DNA of 37,508 nt from Clostridia bacterium (GCA_017456005.1 JAFTLJ010000089.1:1-37508); one strand, 5' to 3'. Counted from the stretch's first letter, positions 15,015 through 23,038 are shown. Translations and numbers: made by a program. The notes: generated by a model not told the origin, from the letters alone.

Positions 15015-15935
15015 TTATTCAAAAAGTTCTGTGGAAAGGTATCTGTCGCCTGTGTCGGGGAGCAAAACCACGATGTTTTTGCCCGCGTTTTCGGGTTTGC
15101 TTGCCAAAATGCTCGCCGCATAAAGCGCCGCGCCCGAGGAAATGCCGGCAAGCACGCCCTCTTTTTTTGCAAGCGCGCGTGCAGCGGCGTATGCTTCCTC
15201 TGTTTTAACGGTTATGATTTCGTCGTAAATGCCTGTGTCGAGCGCCTTTGGCACAAAGTTTGCGCCTATGCCCTGTATTTTGTGCGCGCCCGCCTTGCCG
15301 GAGGAGAGAAGTGGGGAATCGTACGGCTCTACCGCCACGATTTTAACATTCGGTTTTTTCTCTTTAAGGTATGCGCCCGTGCCGCTTATCGTGCCCCCCG
15401 TGCCAACGCCTGCTACGAAAATATCAACTTTGCCGTCTGTGTCTGCCCAGATTTCGGGGCCTGTGGTCTTTCTGTGTGCGGCGGGGTTTGCGGGGTTTTC
15501 AAACTGACCTGCGATTATTGCGCCGGGGATTTCGCGCGCAAGCTCCTCTGCCTTTTCTATGGAGCCTGCCATACCCTTTGCGCCGTCTGTCAGCACGAGC
15601 TCTGCACCATACGCTTTCATAAGCAGTTGGCGCTCGCGCGACATAGTTTCCGGCATTGTGATGATTACTTTATAGCCTTTTACCGCCGCCAAAGCCGCAA
15701 GACCTATGCCTGTGTTGCCGCTGGTGGGCTCTATTATAGTGCCACCCGGCGCGAGCCTGCCGCTTTTTTCGGCTTCGGCTATCATTTCTGCCGCAATTCT
15801 GTCCTTGGCGGAGCCTGCGGGGTTGAGGTATTCGAGCTTTGCAAAGATTTTAGCGCCAAATTCTTTGCCGTAATTGTTGAGCGCTAGCAGGGGCGTGCCG
15901 CCCACGAGCTCTTCTATTGAATTATATATTTTCAT
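15015..15935 (-). CDS. cysK: Cysteine synthase (O-acetylserine sulfhydrylase)
   Basis: A 306-residue PLP enzyme making cysteine from O-acetylserine and sulfide. Signatures are VGGTPLLALNN, LEYLNPAGSAKDRIA with the PLP lysine (the family usually has SVKDR), PTSGNTGIGLAALAA, MPETMSRERQLLMKAYGAELVLT, AGVGTGGTISGTGAYLKEK, and GISSGAALYAA. Start ATG 15935 follows GGAGG by 5 bases. It lies 22 bases downstream of the small XRE gene on the same strand with no terminator between, so the two are probably one transcript. Confidence 0.96.
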   Translation of the reverse strand: MKIYNSIEELVGGTPLLALNNYGKEFGAKIFAKLEYLNPAGSAKDRIAAEMIAEAEKSGRLAPGGTIIEPTSGNTGIGLAALAAVKGYKVIITMPETMSRERQLLMKAYGAELVLTDGAKGMAGSIEKAEELAREIPGAIIAGQFENPANPAAHRKTTGPEIWADTDGKVDIFVAGVGTGGTISGTGAYLKEKKPNVKIVAVEPYDSPLLSSGKAGAHKIQGIGANFVPKALDTGIYDEIITVKTEEAYAAARALAKKEGVLAGISSGAALYAASILASKPENAGKNIVVLLPDTGDRYLSTELFE

Positions 15936-15957
15936 ATTTGCCTCCGTTATTTATTAT

Positions 15958-16164
15958 TCATTCTTCATCGGGAATATATTCTGCAATATCTTCTATTTTG
16001 CAATTTAATATTTTGCATAGGGTGTTTAAGGTATATGTACTGACATTTCCGTTTTTTCGTAATCTGTCTAATTGACCAGCGCTCATTTTGTATTCGTTAA
16101 GCAATTTATATTGAGATATTCCTCGGTCTTTCATTGTTTTCCAAAGTTTTGTATATACTATCAT
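15958..16164 (-). CDS. Small XRE-family (Cro/CI-type) DNA-binding protein
   Basis: A 68-residue protein that is almost all helix-turn-helix: WKTMKDRGISQYKLLNEYKM, then SAGQLDRLRKNGNVSTYTLNTL as recognition region, and an acidic C-terminus EDIAEYIPDEE. Start ATG has AAGGAGA upstream. It is AT-rich compared with cysK, suggesting acquisition. It faces the divergent gene at 16329 across a control region with two inverted repeats that overlap the promoters, so autoregulation is likely (inference). Not long enough for a sensor domain. Confidence 0.88.
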   Translation of the reverse strand: MIVYTKLWKTMKDRGISQYKLLNEYKMSAGQLDRLRKNGNVSTYTLNTLCKILNCKIEDIAEYIPDEE

Positions 16165-16220
16165 ATTTTCTCCTTAATAGGCTCCCTTTGCACAAGTGAG
16201 TTTTACTAATATATATTTTT

Positions 16221-16249
16221 ATTATAATATATTGCCTTTCTATTGACAA
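16221..16249 (-). promoter_or_regulatory. Promoter of the XRE-cysK transcript
   Basis: Minus strand TTGTCA (16249-16244) and TATAAT (16226-16221) are 17 bases apart. Its -35 box shares five bases with the -35 of the divergent promoter, so one RNA polymerase should exclude the other. Confidence 0.75.
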
Positions 16250-16271
16250 TAACCCGAAAACGGGTTATAAT
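16243..16271 (+). promoter_or_regulatory. Consensus promoter of the divergent small gene
   Basis: A perfect TTGACA (16243-16248) and TATAAT (16266-16271) with a 17-base spacer, 58 bases before the ATG at 16329. Operator 1 fills the spacer. Confidence 0.88.
16251..16266. promoter_or_regulatory. Operator 1, perfect dyad
   Basis: AACCCG-AAAA-CGGGTT lies entirely between the -35 and -10 boxes of the plus-strand promoter. It is the best candidate binding site for the XRE protein encoded next to it. Confidence 0.75.
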
Positions 16272-16284
16272 GCTAATTAAATAT

Positions 16285-16300
16285 AGCCCTAATACGGGTT
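16285..16300. promoter_or_regulatory. Operator 2, degenerate copy of operator 1
   Basis: AGCCCTAATACGGGTT matches operator 1 at 13 of 16 positions. The two centres are 34 bases apart, about three helical turns, which suits cooperative repressor dimers on one face of the DNA. Confidence 0.6.
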
Positions 16301-16328
16301 ATGAATTTGATTAGAAAGGATTTTATTT

Positions 16329-16592
16329 ATGAAAACAATATTGCAACAATTATGGAATTGTGAATATGACCCGTTGGAACACGACGGACCGAACCAAAAG
16401 CCTTTAAACAAATCTTACGGTGAAATGGACGAAAAAACGCTTTATTTGAAAAAAGAACTTAAAGGCGAACAACTGGAGGCGTTTTTGAAATACGAGGAAG
16501 AAACAAATGAAGTGATATTTCTTTCTATGGAAGATTCTTTTGTTCGGGGTGTGCGTTTCGCGGTGCGCTTCTTTTTGGACGCTTTGAAATAA
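16329..16592 (+). CDS. Small acidic protein, DUF6809-like
   Basis: An 87-residue soluble protein without signal peptide. The centre is charged (LYLKKELKGEQLEAFLKYEEETNE) and the end reads SFVRGVRFAVRFFLDALK. This resembles the small Firmicute family I recall as DUF6809, often found beside XRE regulators and mobile DNA; function unknown. Ribosome binding site AGAAAGGA sits 9-10 bases upstream. Composition is AT-richer than the flanking core genes. It is divergent from the small XRE gene and shares its operators. Confidence 0.75.
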   Translation: MKTILQQLWNCEYDPLEHDGPNQKPLNKSYGEMDEKTLYLKKELKGEQLEAFLKYEEETNEVIFLSMEDSFVRGVRFAVRFFLDALK

Positions 16593-16598
16593 TAGGAA

Positions 16599-16620
16599 AA
16601 GCACACCTTGCGGTGTGCTT
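16599..16620. terminator. Hairpin between convergent genes
   Basis: AAGCACACC, loop TTGC, GGTGTGCTT. A TTTTCC run follows on the minus strand, so it mainly serves the XRE gene ending at 16630; the plus-strand side is A-rich and weaker. Confidence 0.7.
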
Positions 16621-16629
16621 AAAATATCA

Positions 16630-17775
16630 TTATTTAACTGCTTTTTTGAAGCGTTCCACGAGTGCTTTGTAGCGTTCTTCCTCGCGTATGGAATCGAACC
16701 ATTCCCATCCCTTGCGCTCGGAAAGTATGTGCGGATATTGTGCGAAAAGCGTAAAAATGCTTCTGTCGAGTTTTTCTTCTCCATCGTAAAGATAGAAGCA
16801 TTTATGAACGCTGTTTTCGAAAATTTTTGTTTCGAGCTTGCCCGTTATTCTGTCGAGCGTGGGCGAGCCGTAGGTAAGCACAGCGCCTTCGGGAAGAGCA
16901 TTGATTTTTTCTATTATCCCAATACAGGATTCTATGGCGTCATATGCTCCATCTTTGTCGCCGCTTGCGGCGAGAGCTGCCGCAAGCCTGAAGCCGAGCA
17001 TAAAACGCTCCTTAAACCAAAGGTCGAGGTTATCGCCGCCTGTGATTAGGTCTTCGCCCTCTTTGTCGCAAAGAGTGTTGATGATGGCGAGCGATTTTTT
17101 CATCGCCCAAGCGCTGTTTTCGGCAGAGAAGGGTTCGCGCTTGCGAATTTCATCGTCGCATATCGTGCGGATATTGTGAACGAGGTTGAGTTGCCTCTGC
17201 AAATCGTATTTTTTCCATTCCTTGCGGTAGGAATATCTTTTTTCGAGATACATTGCAATGTCGTTATCGCTCAAATTGGAGCTTGCGAGGTACTTGTGAA
17301 CGAGCTTTTCATCTTCAAGAGAAATATAAAGCTCCTGTGCGAAATCAATATAGTATTTATCCGTGCAAATTGCGGAAAAATCTTCAAAAATCGCGCAAAG
17401 CTCATCTTGGTGTATCTTATCGAAATACATAACTTTCAGCATCTCATAGGGAATCACGTAATCCTTCGGGAAATCGCGCTTCATCGCCTTGAGGTAGGCA
17501 TACTGCTCCTCGCCGTCTGTGAGAGCGCGGTATTCTTCCCATTTTTTTTCGAGTATTTTGTCTTTGTCGTTTTTCGTGCAGCCGATAAGCTCGTCTACGC
17601 GTGTTTCGAAAATTTCAGCCAAAAGGGGGAGCGTTTCTATATCGGGGTAAACCACGCCCGTTTCCCAGCGGCTGACCGTTTGGAAGGAAACACCCACCTT
17701 TTCGGCAAGCTGTTCCTGTGTGAAGCCGTTTTCACGGCGCATTTTTCTTAAGTTTTCAGCAAATTTCAGTTTCAT
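16630..17775 (-). CDS. XRE-family regulator with long helical C-terminal domain
   Basis: A 381-residue protein from the ATG at 17775 (AAGGAG 10 bases upstream; a TTG two codons earlier is possible). Residues 1-65 are a clear helix-turn-helix: LRKMRRENGFTQEQLAEKVGVS and FQTVSRWETGVVYPDIETLPLLAEIF, followed by the dimer-like VDELIG. The remaining about 310 residues are charged and helical with paired helices such as WKKYDLQRQLNLVHNIR and FRLAAALAASGDKDGAYDAIESC, resembling TPR-type repeats. This architecture is common for Clostridial regulators of unknown signal. It is monocistronic by its own promoter and terminators. Confidence 0.85.
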   Translation of the reverse strand: MKLKFAENLRKMRRENGFTQEQLAEKVGVSFQTVSRWETGVVYPDIETLPLLAEIFETRVDELIGCTKNDKDKILEKKWEEYRALTDGEEQYAYLKAMKRDFPKDYVIPYEMLKVMYFDKIHQDELCAIFEDFSAICTDKYYIDFAQELYISLEDEKLVHKYLASSNLSDNDIAMYLEKRYSYRKEWKKYDLQRQLNLVHNIRTICDDEIRKREPFSAENSAWAMKKSLAIINTLCDKEGEDLITGGDNLDLWFKERFMLGFRLAAALAASGDKDGAYDAIESCIGIIEKINALPEGAVLTYGSPTLDRITGKLETKIFENSVHKCFYLYDGEEKLDRSIFTLFAQYPHILSERKGWEWFDSIREEERYKALVERFKKAVK

Positions 17776-17835
17776 ATTCAACCATCTCCTTAAATTAAAA
17801 ATGAGTTTTTGTAGCCGTGCACTGCTTACGTTTAT

Positions 17836-17864
17836 ATTGTACGATATTACGATGTTTTTTGCAA
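17836..17864 (-). promoter_or_regulatory. Promoter of the long XRE regulator
   Basis: Minus strand TTGCAA (17864-17859) and TACAAT (17841-17836), 17 bases apart. A direct repeat ATCGTA-AT-ATCGTA lies in the spacer and could be a regulator site. Confidence 0.65.
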
Positions 17865-17921
17865 TAACTCATTTTGCGAGAATTTTTCCTTGTTTAAAGG
17901 AATTTTGCATGCGTGGCGAAA

Positions 17922-17980
17922 ATAAAAAAAGCACGCCTTTGCGTATCTGCAGTAAAGCAGGTAGGCAAAGGAACGCTTTT
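17922..17980 (-). terminator. Terminator of the zinc-ribbon gene
   Basis: On the minus strand nested stems (AAAAGC/GCTTTT, CCTTTGC/GCAAAGG, CTGC/GCAG) end in GCTTTTTTTATTTT. It follows the gene at 18001-18387. Confidence 0.88.
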
Positions 17981-18000
17981 GATATATTGAAATGAATTTT

Positions 18001-18387
18001 TTAGAGTTTTTTTCCGCAGTTTCCGCAGAATTGGTGGCCTTTTTCTGCTTTAGCGCCGCAGTATGGGCAGAAATTTTTGCCGCCCGTATATGTTTGGTTT
18101 TTTGCGCCCGTTTCGCGCTTTTCGCCGTAGCGGGCGTTAAGCGGGTCTTCTTCCTCGTTTTCGTCTACTATATCAAATTCTGAATAGCGGTTTTGCCCCG
18201 TGGCGTTTTTATAGTTGTATACGGCGTTATATATAGCTATTGCAATGAAGATAAAGCCGAAAGGAAGCATAAAAAACGCCCCCATACTTGCTGCAATAAT
18301 GCACCAGAAAACACCGAATATAGCAGCACATACTGCGCCGAAAACTCCCCTTTGCGAAGGTCCTCTTCCCGGTTTTATACTTTTCAT
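18001..18387 (-). CDS. Small membrane protein with C-terminal zinc ribbon
   Basis: A 128-residue protein with two hydrophobic helices in residues about 15-55 (VFGAVCAAIFGVFWCII and MLPFGFIFIAIAIYNAVY), an acidic linker (DENEEEDP) and a C-terminal zinc ribbon CPYCG-x(9)-CGNCG. Zinc-ribbon membrane proteins of this type are frequent in Firmicutes and mostly uncharacterised. Start ATG has GAGG upstream. It is transcribed alone from the promoter at 18422-18450. Confidence 0.8.
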   Translation of the reverse strand: MKSIKPGRGPSQRGVFGAVCAAIFGVFWCIIAASMGAFFMLPFGFIFIAIAIYNAVYNYKNATGQNRYSEFDIVDENEEEDPLNARYGEKRETGAKNQTYTGGKNFCPYCGAKAEKGHQFCGNCGKKL

Positions 18388-18421
18388 ATAAAAAATCCTC
18401 GTTTTTTGTTAATATATAAAT

Positions 18422-18450
18422 TTTATATCATAAAAATAAACGGTTGTCAA
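18422..18450 (-). promoter_or_regulatory. Promoter of the zinc-ribbon gene
   Basis: Minus strand perfect TTGACA (18450-18445) and TATAAA (18427-18422), 17-base spacer, about 35 bases before the start codon. Confidence 0.75.
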
Positions 18451-18501
18451 CACTGTGATATTAGACAAATATGCATAAACGTCATTTTTATGCATAACAA
18501 A

Positions 18502-18515
18502 TGAATAAATAATCA
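18502..18515. promoter_or_regulatory. Upstream ArgR/AhrC-like box
   Basis: TGAATAAATAATCA matches the arginine-repressor half-site pattern TGAATWWWWATTCA with one mismatch. It lies 144 bases (centre to centre) upstream of the second box in the argC promoter, the arrangement used for repressor looping in some arg operons. Assignment rests on consensus knowledge only. Confidence 0.5.
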
Positions 18516-18521
18516 ACGCTG

Positions 18522-18555
18522 AAAAAAATGGGCTCTCGGCATAACACCCGTGCCC
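18522..18555 (-). terminator. Orphan minus-strand terminator-like hairpin
   Basis: On the minus strand GGGC-A-CGG, an 8-base loop, CCG-AGA-GCCC, then ATTTTTTT. No annotated gene precedes it on this strand, since argC runs the other way. The rest of 18388-18761 holds the zinc-ribbon promoter, the arg control sites and AT-rich DNA; I see no convincing gene in it. Confidence 0.45.
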
Positions 18556-18644
18556 TCCGCACATATAAAATATATAGATGGGAGCGTGATCCTTGGAAAA
18601 TATGTAAAAACACAAAAAAACTTTAAAAAAATGCGATTTAACTA

Positions 18645-18673
18645 TTGCATATTTATGCATGGCATGTTATAAT
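18645..18673 (+). promoter_or_regulatory. Arginine operon promoter
   Basis: TTGCAT (18645-18650) and TATAAT (18668-18673) with 17-base spacing, about 90 bases before argC. Confidence 0.8.
18646..18659. promoter_or_regulatory. ArgR/AhrC-like operator in the arg promoter
   Basis: TGCATA-TT-TATGCA is a dyad with perfect 6-base arms overlapping the -35 box and spacer, consistent with repression by an ArgR-type protein when arginine is plentiful. It differs from the TGAAT...ATTCA consensus at two symmetric positions. No argR gene is in the window. Confidence 0.6.
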
Positions 18674-18761
18674 GTACGAAAATGTGTACAATCGGGGAAA
18701 GCTCCTTCGGTTACACCGCATACCAAATACGGTATTTTTAAAGAAGAACAAGGTGTTTTTT

Positions 18762-19691
18762 ATGAAAAAGAAAATATTTATAGATGGCAGCGCCGGCACA
18801 ACGGGGCTGGATATATTCAGAAGAATATCGGGCAGAAGCGATATAGAGCTTATCACTTTGCCCGAGGAGCAGAGAAAAGATGCGGCGGCGCGCAAAAAGG
18901 CGCTGAACGCGGCGGATATAGCTTTCCTTTGCCTGCCCGATGCGGCGGCGATAGAATCCGCAAGCCTTGTGGAAAACGAGCACACAGTGCTTCTCGATAC
19001 CTCCACGGCACACAGAACAGACGATGCCTGGGCATACGGCTTCCCCGAGCTTTCCGAAAAGCATTATGAAAAAATCAAAAGCTCCAAGCGCATAGCCGTT
19101 CCCGGCTGCCACGCAAGCGGCTTTATAGCGCTTGTTTACCCGCTTATCGAAAGCGGTATTCTCGCGGGCGATGCGCGCCTTTCCTGCTTTTCGCTTACGG
19201 GCTACAGCGGCGGCGGCAAAAAAATGATAGCCGAATACGAGGGCGAGGGAAGAAACGCTCTTCTCGATGCCCCGCGCCAATATGCGCTGGCGCAGAAGCA
19301 CAAGCATTTGCCCGAGATGGCGAAGATAGCGGGGCTAGAAAACGCACCCGTCTTTTGCCCCATAGTAGGCGATTTTTACAGCGGTATGGAGGTTACGATA
19401 CCCCTTTTCGCATGCGACATAAACGGCACGATGGAAGATATTAAAAGTGTTTACGCCGCAAAATACACGGGCGATGTGGTAAAATATACGGAAAACGGCG
19501 ACGAAGAGGGTTTTGCCTCCGCAGGCAAAAAAAGCGGCACGGACGCTATGGAAATTTCCGTTTTCGGCAACGAAGAAAGAATACTTCTCACGGCCAGATA
19601 CGACAACCTCGGCAAGGGCGCGTGCGGTGCGGCTATAGAATGCCTGAACATCGTGCTGGGCGCAGAGCTTACCGAAGGAATGAATATTTAA
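18762..19691 (+). CDS. argC: N-acetyl-gamma-glutamyl-phosphate reductase, type 2
   Basis: A 309-residue NADPH-dependent reductase. I start at the ATG at 18762 (MKKKIFIDGSAGTTGLDI), preceded by AAGGTG; a longer frame would run through the promoter and operator. The short type 2 form is shown by the N-terminal GSAGTTGLDIFRRI nucleotide-binding loop, FLCLPDAA, the active-site Cys in VPGCHASGFIALVYPLI, LTGYSGGGKKMIAEYE and HKHLPEMAKI. It catalyses the third step of arginine synthesis in the acetylated pathway. First gene of argCJBDF. Confidence 0.95.
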   Translation: MKKKIFIDGSAGTTGLDIFRRISGRSDIELITLPEEQRKDAAARKKALNAADIAFLCLPDAAAIESASLVENEHTVLLDTSTAHRTDDAWAYGFPELSEKHYEKIKSSKRIAVPGCHASGFIALVYPLIESGILAGDARLSCFSLTGYSGGGKKMIAEYEGEGRNALLDAPRQYALAQKHKHLPEMAKIAGLENAPVFCPIVGDFYSGMEVTIPLFACDINGTMEDIKSVYAAKYTGDVVKYTENGDEEGFASAGKKSGTDAMEISVFGNEERILLTARYDNLGKGACGAAIECLNIVLGAELTEGMNI

Positions 19692-19713
19692 AATAAAAAC
19701 GAGGTAATTTGAA

Positions 19714-20934
19714 ATGAAGATCACAGAAGGCGGCGTTTGCGCCGCGAAAGGCTTTTCTGCGGCGGGCGTTCACTGCGGTATCCGCAGAAATAAAACGAAG
19801 CGCGACCTCGCTCTTATATACAGCGAAGTGCCCGCAAGCGCGGCGGCGGTATACACTACTAACCTTGTAAAGGGAGCTCCCCTCGCGGTTACGAAGCATC
19901 ATATAGCAGACGGCACAGCGCAGGCTGTAATTTGCAACAGCGGCAACGCCAACACCTGCAACGCAGACGGTATAGAGGTTGCCGAAAAAATGAGCGAGCT
20001 TGTGGCAAAATATCTGCCCATAAGAGCGCAGGACGTTATCGTGGCTTCCACTGGCGTTATAGGTCAGCGCCTGGATATAACACCCATAGCGGTGGGTATG
20101 CCCTTGCTTGTTTCCGAGCTTGCGGAAAATGCCGAGGCGAGCGTGCACGCGGCAGAGGGTATTATGACCACGGACACGGTGCTCAAGGAAATAGCCGTGG
20201 AATTTACCGTCGGCGGCAAGGTATGCCACATCGGCGGTATTGCCAAGGGCAGCGGCATGATACACCCCAATATGGCGACAATGCTCGTGTTTATAACGAC
20301 AGACGCGGCAATTTCCCCCGATATGCTCCACAAAGCGCTTTCGGGCGATATACAGAACACCTTCAATATGGTCAGCGTAGACGGCGATACCTCCACAAAC
20401 GATATGGTTGCCATTATGGCGAACGGTATGGCAGGCAACGAGCCGATAACAAAGGAAAATGAAGATTACGCGGAATTTATGCGCGCGCTCAATACCATAA
20501 CGGTTTACCTTTGCCGCAAGATCGCGGGCGACGGCGAGGGCGCTACAAAGCTGCTCGAATGTGCCGTAAGCGGTGCGCGCACAAAGGAAACTGCAAAAAT
20601 TGTGGCAAAATCCGTTATATGCTCCTCTCTCTTCAAGGCGGCTATGTTCGGCGCGGACGCAAACTGGGGTCGTGTGCTTTGCGCAATAGGCTACAGCGGC
20701 GCAGACGTGGACGTTACGAAAATAGACGTTTCCTTTGCAAGCCCTGCCGGCAGAATAGACGTTTGCCGCGACGGTGCAGGCATTCCTTTTTCCGAGGAGG
20801 AAGCAAAAGAGGTTCTTTCCGAAAAGGAAATAACCGTGCTTATCGAGCTTAATTCCGGCGAGGAAAGTGCAAAGGCATGGGGCTGTGACCTTACGTATGA
20901 TTACGTAAAAATAAACGGCGACTACAGAACATAA
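19714..20934 (+). CDS. argJ: Bifunctional glutamate N-acetyltransferase / ornithine acetyltransferase
   Basis: A 406-residue ArgJ that transfers acetyl from N-acetylornithine to glutamate. The self-cleavage site is in GSGMIHPNMATMLVFITTDA, where the Thr of AT-M becomes the N-terminal nucleophile of the beta chain. Other segments are CNSGNANTCNADG, VASTGVIGQRLDI, VDGDTSTNDMVAIMANG and AMFGADANWGRVLCAIGYSGAD. Length and motifs are normal. The start follows GAGGTAATTTGAA. Confidence 0.96.
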   Translation: MKITEGGVCAAKGFSAAGVHCGIRRNKTKRDLALIYSEVPASAAAVYTTNLVKGAPLAVTKHHIADGTAQAVICNSGNANTCNADGIEVAEKMSELVAKYLPIRAQDVIVASTGVIGQRLDITPIAVGMPLLVSELAENAEASVHAAEGIMTTDTVLKEIAVEFTVGGKVCHIGGIAKGSGMIHPNMATMLVFITTDAAISPDMLHKALSGDIQNTFNMVSVDGDTSTNDMVAIMANGMAGNEPITKENEDYAEFMRALNTITVYLCRKIAGDGEGATKLLECAVSGARTKETAKIVAKSVICSSLFKAAMFGADANWGRVLCAIGYSGADVDVTKIDVSFASPAGRIDVCRDGAGIPFSEEEAKEVLSEKEITVLIELNSGEESAKAWGCDLTYDYVKINGDYRT

Positions 20935-20937
20935 TAA

Positions 20938-20970
20938 AGTGTAGAATGCAGAATGCAGAGTGCAGAATTT
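20938..20970 (+). repeat. GCAGAAT-type microsatellite between argJ and argB
   Basis: The gap carries three to four imperfect 7-base units (tagaatgcagaatgcagag, then tgcagaattt). The same motif appears at 3992-4015. It lies inside an operon and does not disturb a reading frame. Confidence 0.6.
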
Positions 20971-20996
20971 AAAAATATAAAAAACGGTGATATAAA

Positions 20997-21878
20997 ATGA
21001 AAATTACAAACGCACAGCGCGCAGAGGTGCTTGTTCACGCGCTGCCTTACATAAAAAAATACAAAAATAAAATAATAGTGGTAAAATACGGCGGCAACGC
21101 GATGATAAACGAAGAGCTGAAGGATTCCGTTATGCGCGATATAGTTCTTCTTTCTCTTATGGATATAAAAGTTGTGCTTGTTCACGGCGGCGGCCCCGAA
21201 ATTACGGAAATGCTTGCAAAGGTGGGCAAAAAGACAGAATTTGTAAACGGGCTTCGCGTGACCGACAAGGAAAGTGTAGAAATAGTGCAGATGGTGCTTG
21301 CGGGCAAGATAAACAAAAACCTCGTAAACCTCCTTTCCGTTCAGGGCGGCAAGGCAATAGGTCTTTCCGGTATAGACGGCAGAATGATAGAAGCGCAGGT
21401 AAAGGACCCCGCGCTCGGCTTTGTAGGCGAAATTACGGAGATCCACCCCGAAATCATACTGGACGTGCTCGACAAAGGCTATATCCCTGTTGTTTCCACG
21501 GTTGCGTGCGACAAAGCGGGTAACTCCTACAACGTAAACGCAGATACGGCGGCGGCAAAGATAGCCGGCGCGCTCGGCGCGGAATGCCTCATTTCCATGA
21601 CGGATATTACGGGTATTATGCGCGATAAGGACGATGAAAGATCGCTCATCTCCACTCTTTACGTAAGCGATACGCAAGAGCTTGTTACAGAGGGAGTTAT
21701 TTCCGGCGGTATGATACCGAAGGTTGAATGCTGCACGGAGGCTATACGCCGCGGTGTTAAAAAGGTGTTCGTAATAGACGGCAGAGTGCCGCACTCCTTG
21801 CTTATAGAAACTCTTACCGACGAAGGTATGGGCACAATGCTCGTTTCCGGCGACGGTGTTTCGGAGGAAGAAGAATGA
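20997..21878 (+). CDS. argB: Acetylglutamate kinase
   Basis: A 293-residue amino acid kinase phosphorylating N-acetylglutamate. It shows VVKYGGNAMINEELK (lysine/glycine nucleotide loop), VLVHGGGPEITEML, GKINKNLVNLLSVQGGKAIGLSGIDG, NVNADTAAAKIAGALGAECLISMTDITGI and GGMIPKVECCTEAIRRG. The kinase is commonly the arginine-feedback point, but that is not visible from sequence alone. ArgD overlaps by four bases. Confidence 0.97.
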   Translation: MKITNAQRAEVLVHALPYIKKYKNKIIVVKYGGNAMINEELKDSVMRDIVLLSLMDIKVVLVHGGGPEITEMLAKVGKKTEFVNGLRVTDKESVEIVQMVLAGKINKNLVNLLSVQGGKAIGLSGIDGRMIEAQVKDPALGFVGEITEIHPEIILDVLDKGYIPVVSTVACDKAGNSYNVNADTAAAKIAGALGAECLISMTDITGIMRDKDDERSLISTLYVSDTQELVTEGVISGGMIPKVECCTEAIRRGVKKVFVIDGRVPHSLLIETLTDEGMGTMLVSGDGVSEEEE

Positions 21879-23038
21879 ACACAAAAGAGCTTGATAAAAA
21901 ATACGTTGCCAACACGTACAACCGCTTCCCCGTGGAGATAGTAAGCGGTAAGGGTGCGTGCCTCGTTGACGAAAACGGCAAGGAATATATAGATATGGGT
22001 GCAGGTATCGCCGTTAATACCTTTGGTATGGCAGACGATGGCTGGGTGGCGGCGGTTACAGCACAGCTCGCCAGATTCCAGCACACCTCCAACCTCTACT
22101 ACACAGAGCCCTGCGCACGCCTTGCGGAAATGCTGTGCACGCGCACGGGCATGAAGAAGGTCTTCTTCGGCAATAGCGGTGCAGAGGCAAACGAATGCGC
22201 CATAAAAGCCGCGCGCGAATACGGTGTTACAAAAAAGGGCGGGGAATATTACAATATCATAACGCTAAAAAACAGCTTCCACGGCAGAACGCTCGCCACG
22301 CTTGCGGCGACGGGGCAGGACGTGTTCCACGAGCATTTCACGCCTATGCCCGAGGGATTTCTCTATGCAGAGGCTAACAACTGCGAAGCGCTGGAAAAAA
22401 TGGTGGAGGAAAACAAGGTCTGCGCCATTATGTTCGAGCTCGTGCAGGGCGAGGGCGGCGTAAACGCGCTCGATGCGGCATTTGTCGCAAAAATCGCAGA
22501 GCTCTGCGAAAAGCACGACCTGCTTATGGTAGACGACGAGGTTCAGTGCGGCAACGGCAGAACGGGTGCGCTTTATGCATATATGCACTTCGGCATAAAG
22601 CCCGATATCGTTACCACGGCGAAGGGCCTTGGCGCAGGCTTGCCCATAGGCGCTGTAATGTTCGGCGAAAAAGCGGCAGATATATATAAGCCCGGCTTGC
22701 ACGGCAGTACGTTCGGCGGCAACCCCGTTTGCGCGGCAGGCGCGTGCCACGTTATAGAGCGCCTTACGGATGGCTTTATGGCAGAGGTAAGCGCGAAGGC
22801 GGAATATATAAAAAATGCCCTTGCGGGTGCAAGCGGCATAAAGAGCGTTTCCGGCATGGGGCTTATGATGGGCTTGGAAACGGAAAAGAAGGCGGCAGAA
22901 GTTGTTTCTGCGGCTATGGAGCGCGGAGTTTTGCTGCTCACGGCGAAAACAAAGGTGCGCCTGCTCCCCCCGCTTAATATCAGCTATGCAGAGCTTGATA
23001 AAGCTATAAAAGTTATTAAAGAGGTATGTGAAATATGA
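21875..23038 (+). CDS. argD: Acetylornithine aminotransferase
   Basis: A 387-residue class III PLP aminotransferase converting N-acetylglutamate semialdehyde to N-acetylornithine. Segments are VDENGKEYIDMGAGIAVN, FFGNSGAEANECAIKAAR (PLP phosphate loop), SFHGRTLATLAATGQ, LLMVDDEVQCGNGRTGALYAY, TTAKGLGAGLPIGAVM with the PLP lysine, and GSTFGGNPVCAA. Start overlaps argB (ATGA) behind GGAGG; stop overlaps argF. Confidence 0.95.
   Translation: MNTKELDKKYVANTYNRFPVEIVSGKGACLVDENGKEYIDMGAGIAVNTFGMADDGWVAAVTAQLARFQHTSNLYYTEPCARLAEMLCTRTGMKKVFFGNSGAEANECAIKAAREYGVTKKGGEYYNIITLKNSFHGRTLATLAATGQDVFHEHFTPMPEGFLYAEANNCEALEKMVEENKVCAIMFELVQGEGGVNALDAAFVAKIAELCEKHDLLMVDDEVQCGNGRTGALYAYMHFGIKPDIVTTAKGLGAGLPIGAVMFGEKAADIYKPGLHGSTFGGNPVCAAGACHVIERLTDGFMAEVSAKAEYIKNALAGASGIKSVSGMGLMMGLETEKKAAEVVSAAMERGVLLLTAKTKVRLLPPLNISYAELDKAIKVIKEVCEI

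Noticed and set aside
18409..18660. An 83-codon minus-strand frame upstream of argC
   Set aside because: It runs through the zinc-ribbon promoter, the ArgR-like boxes and a terminator hairpin, has no Shine-Dalgarno and no recognisable features.
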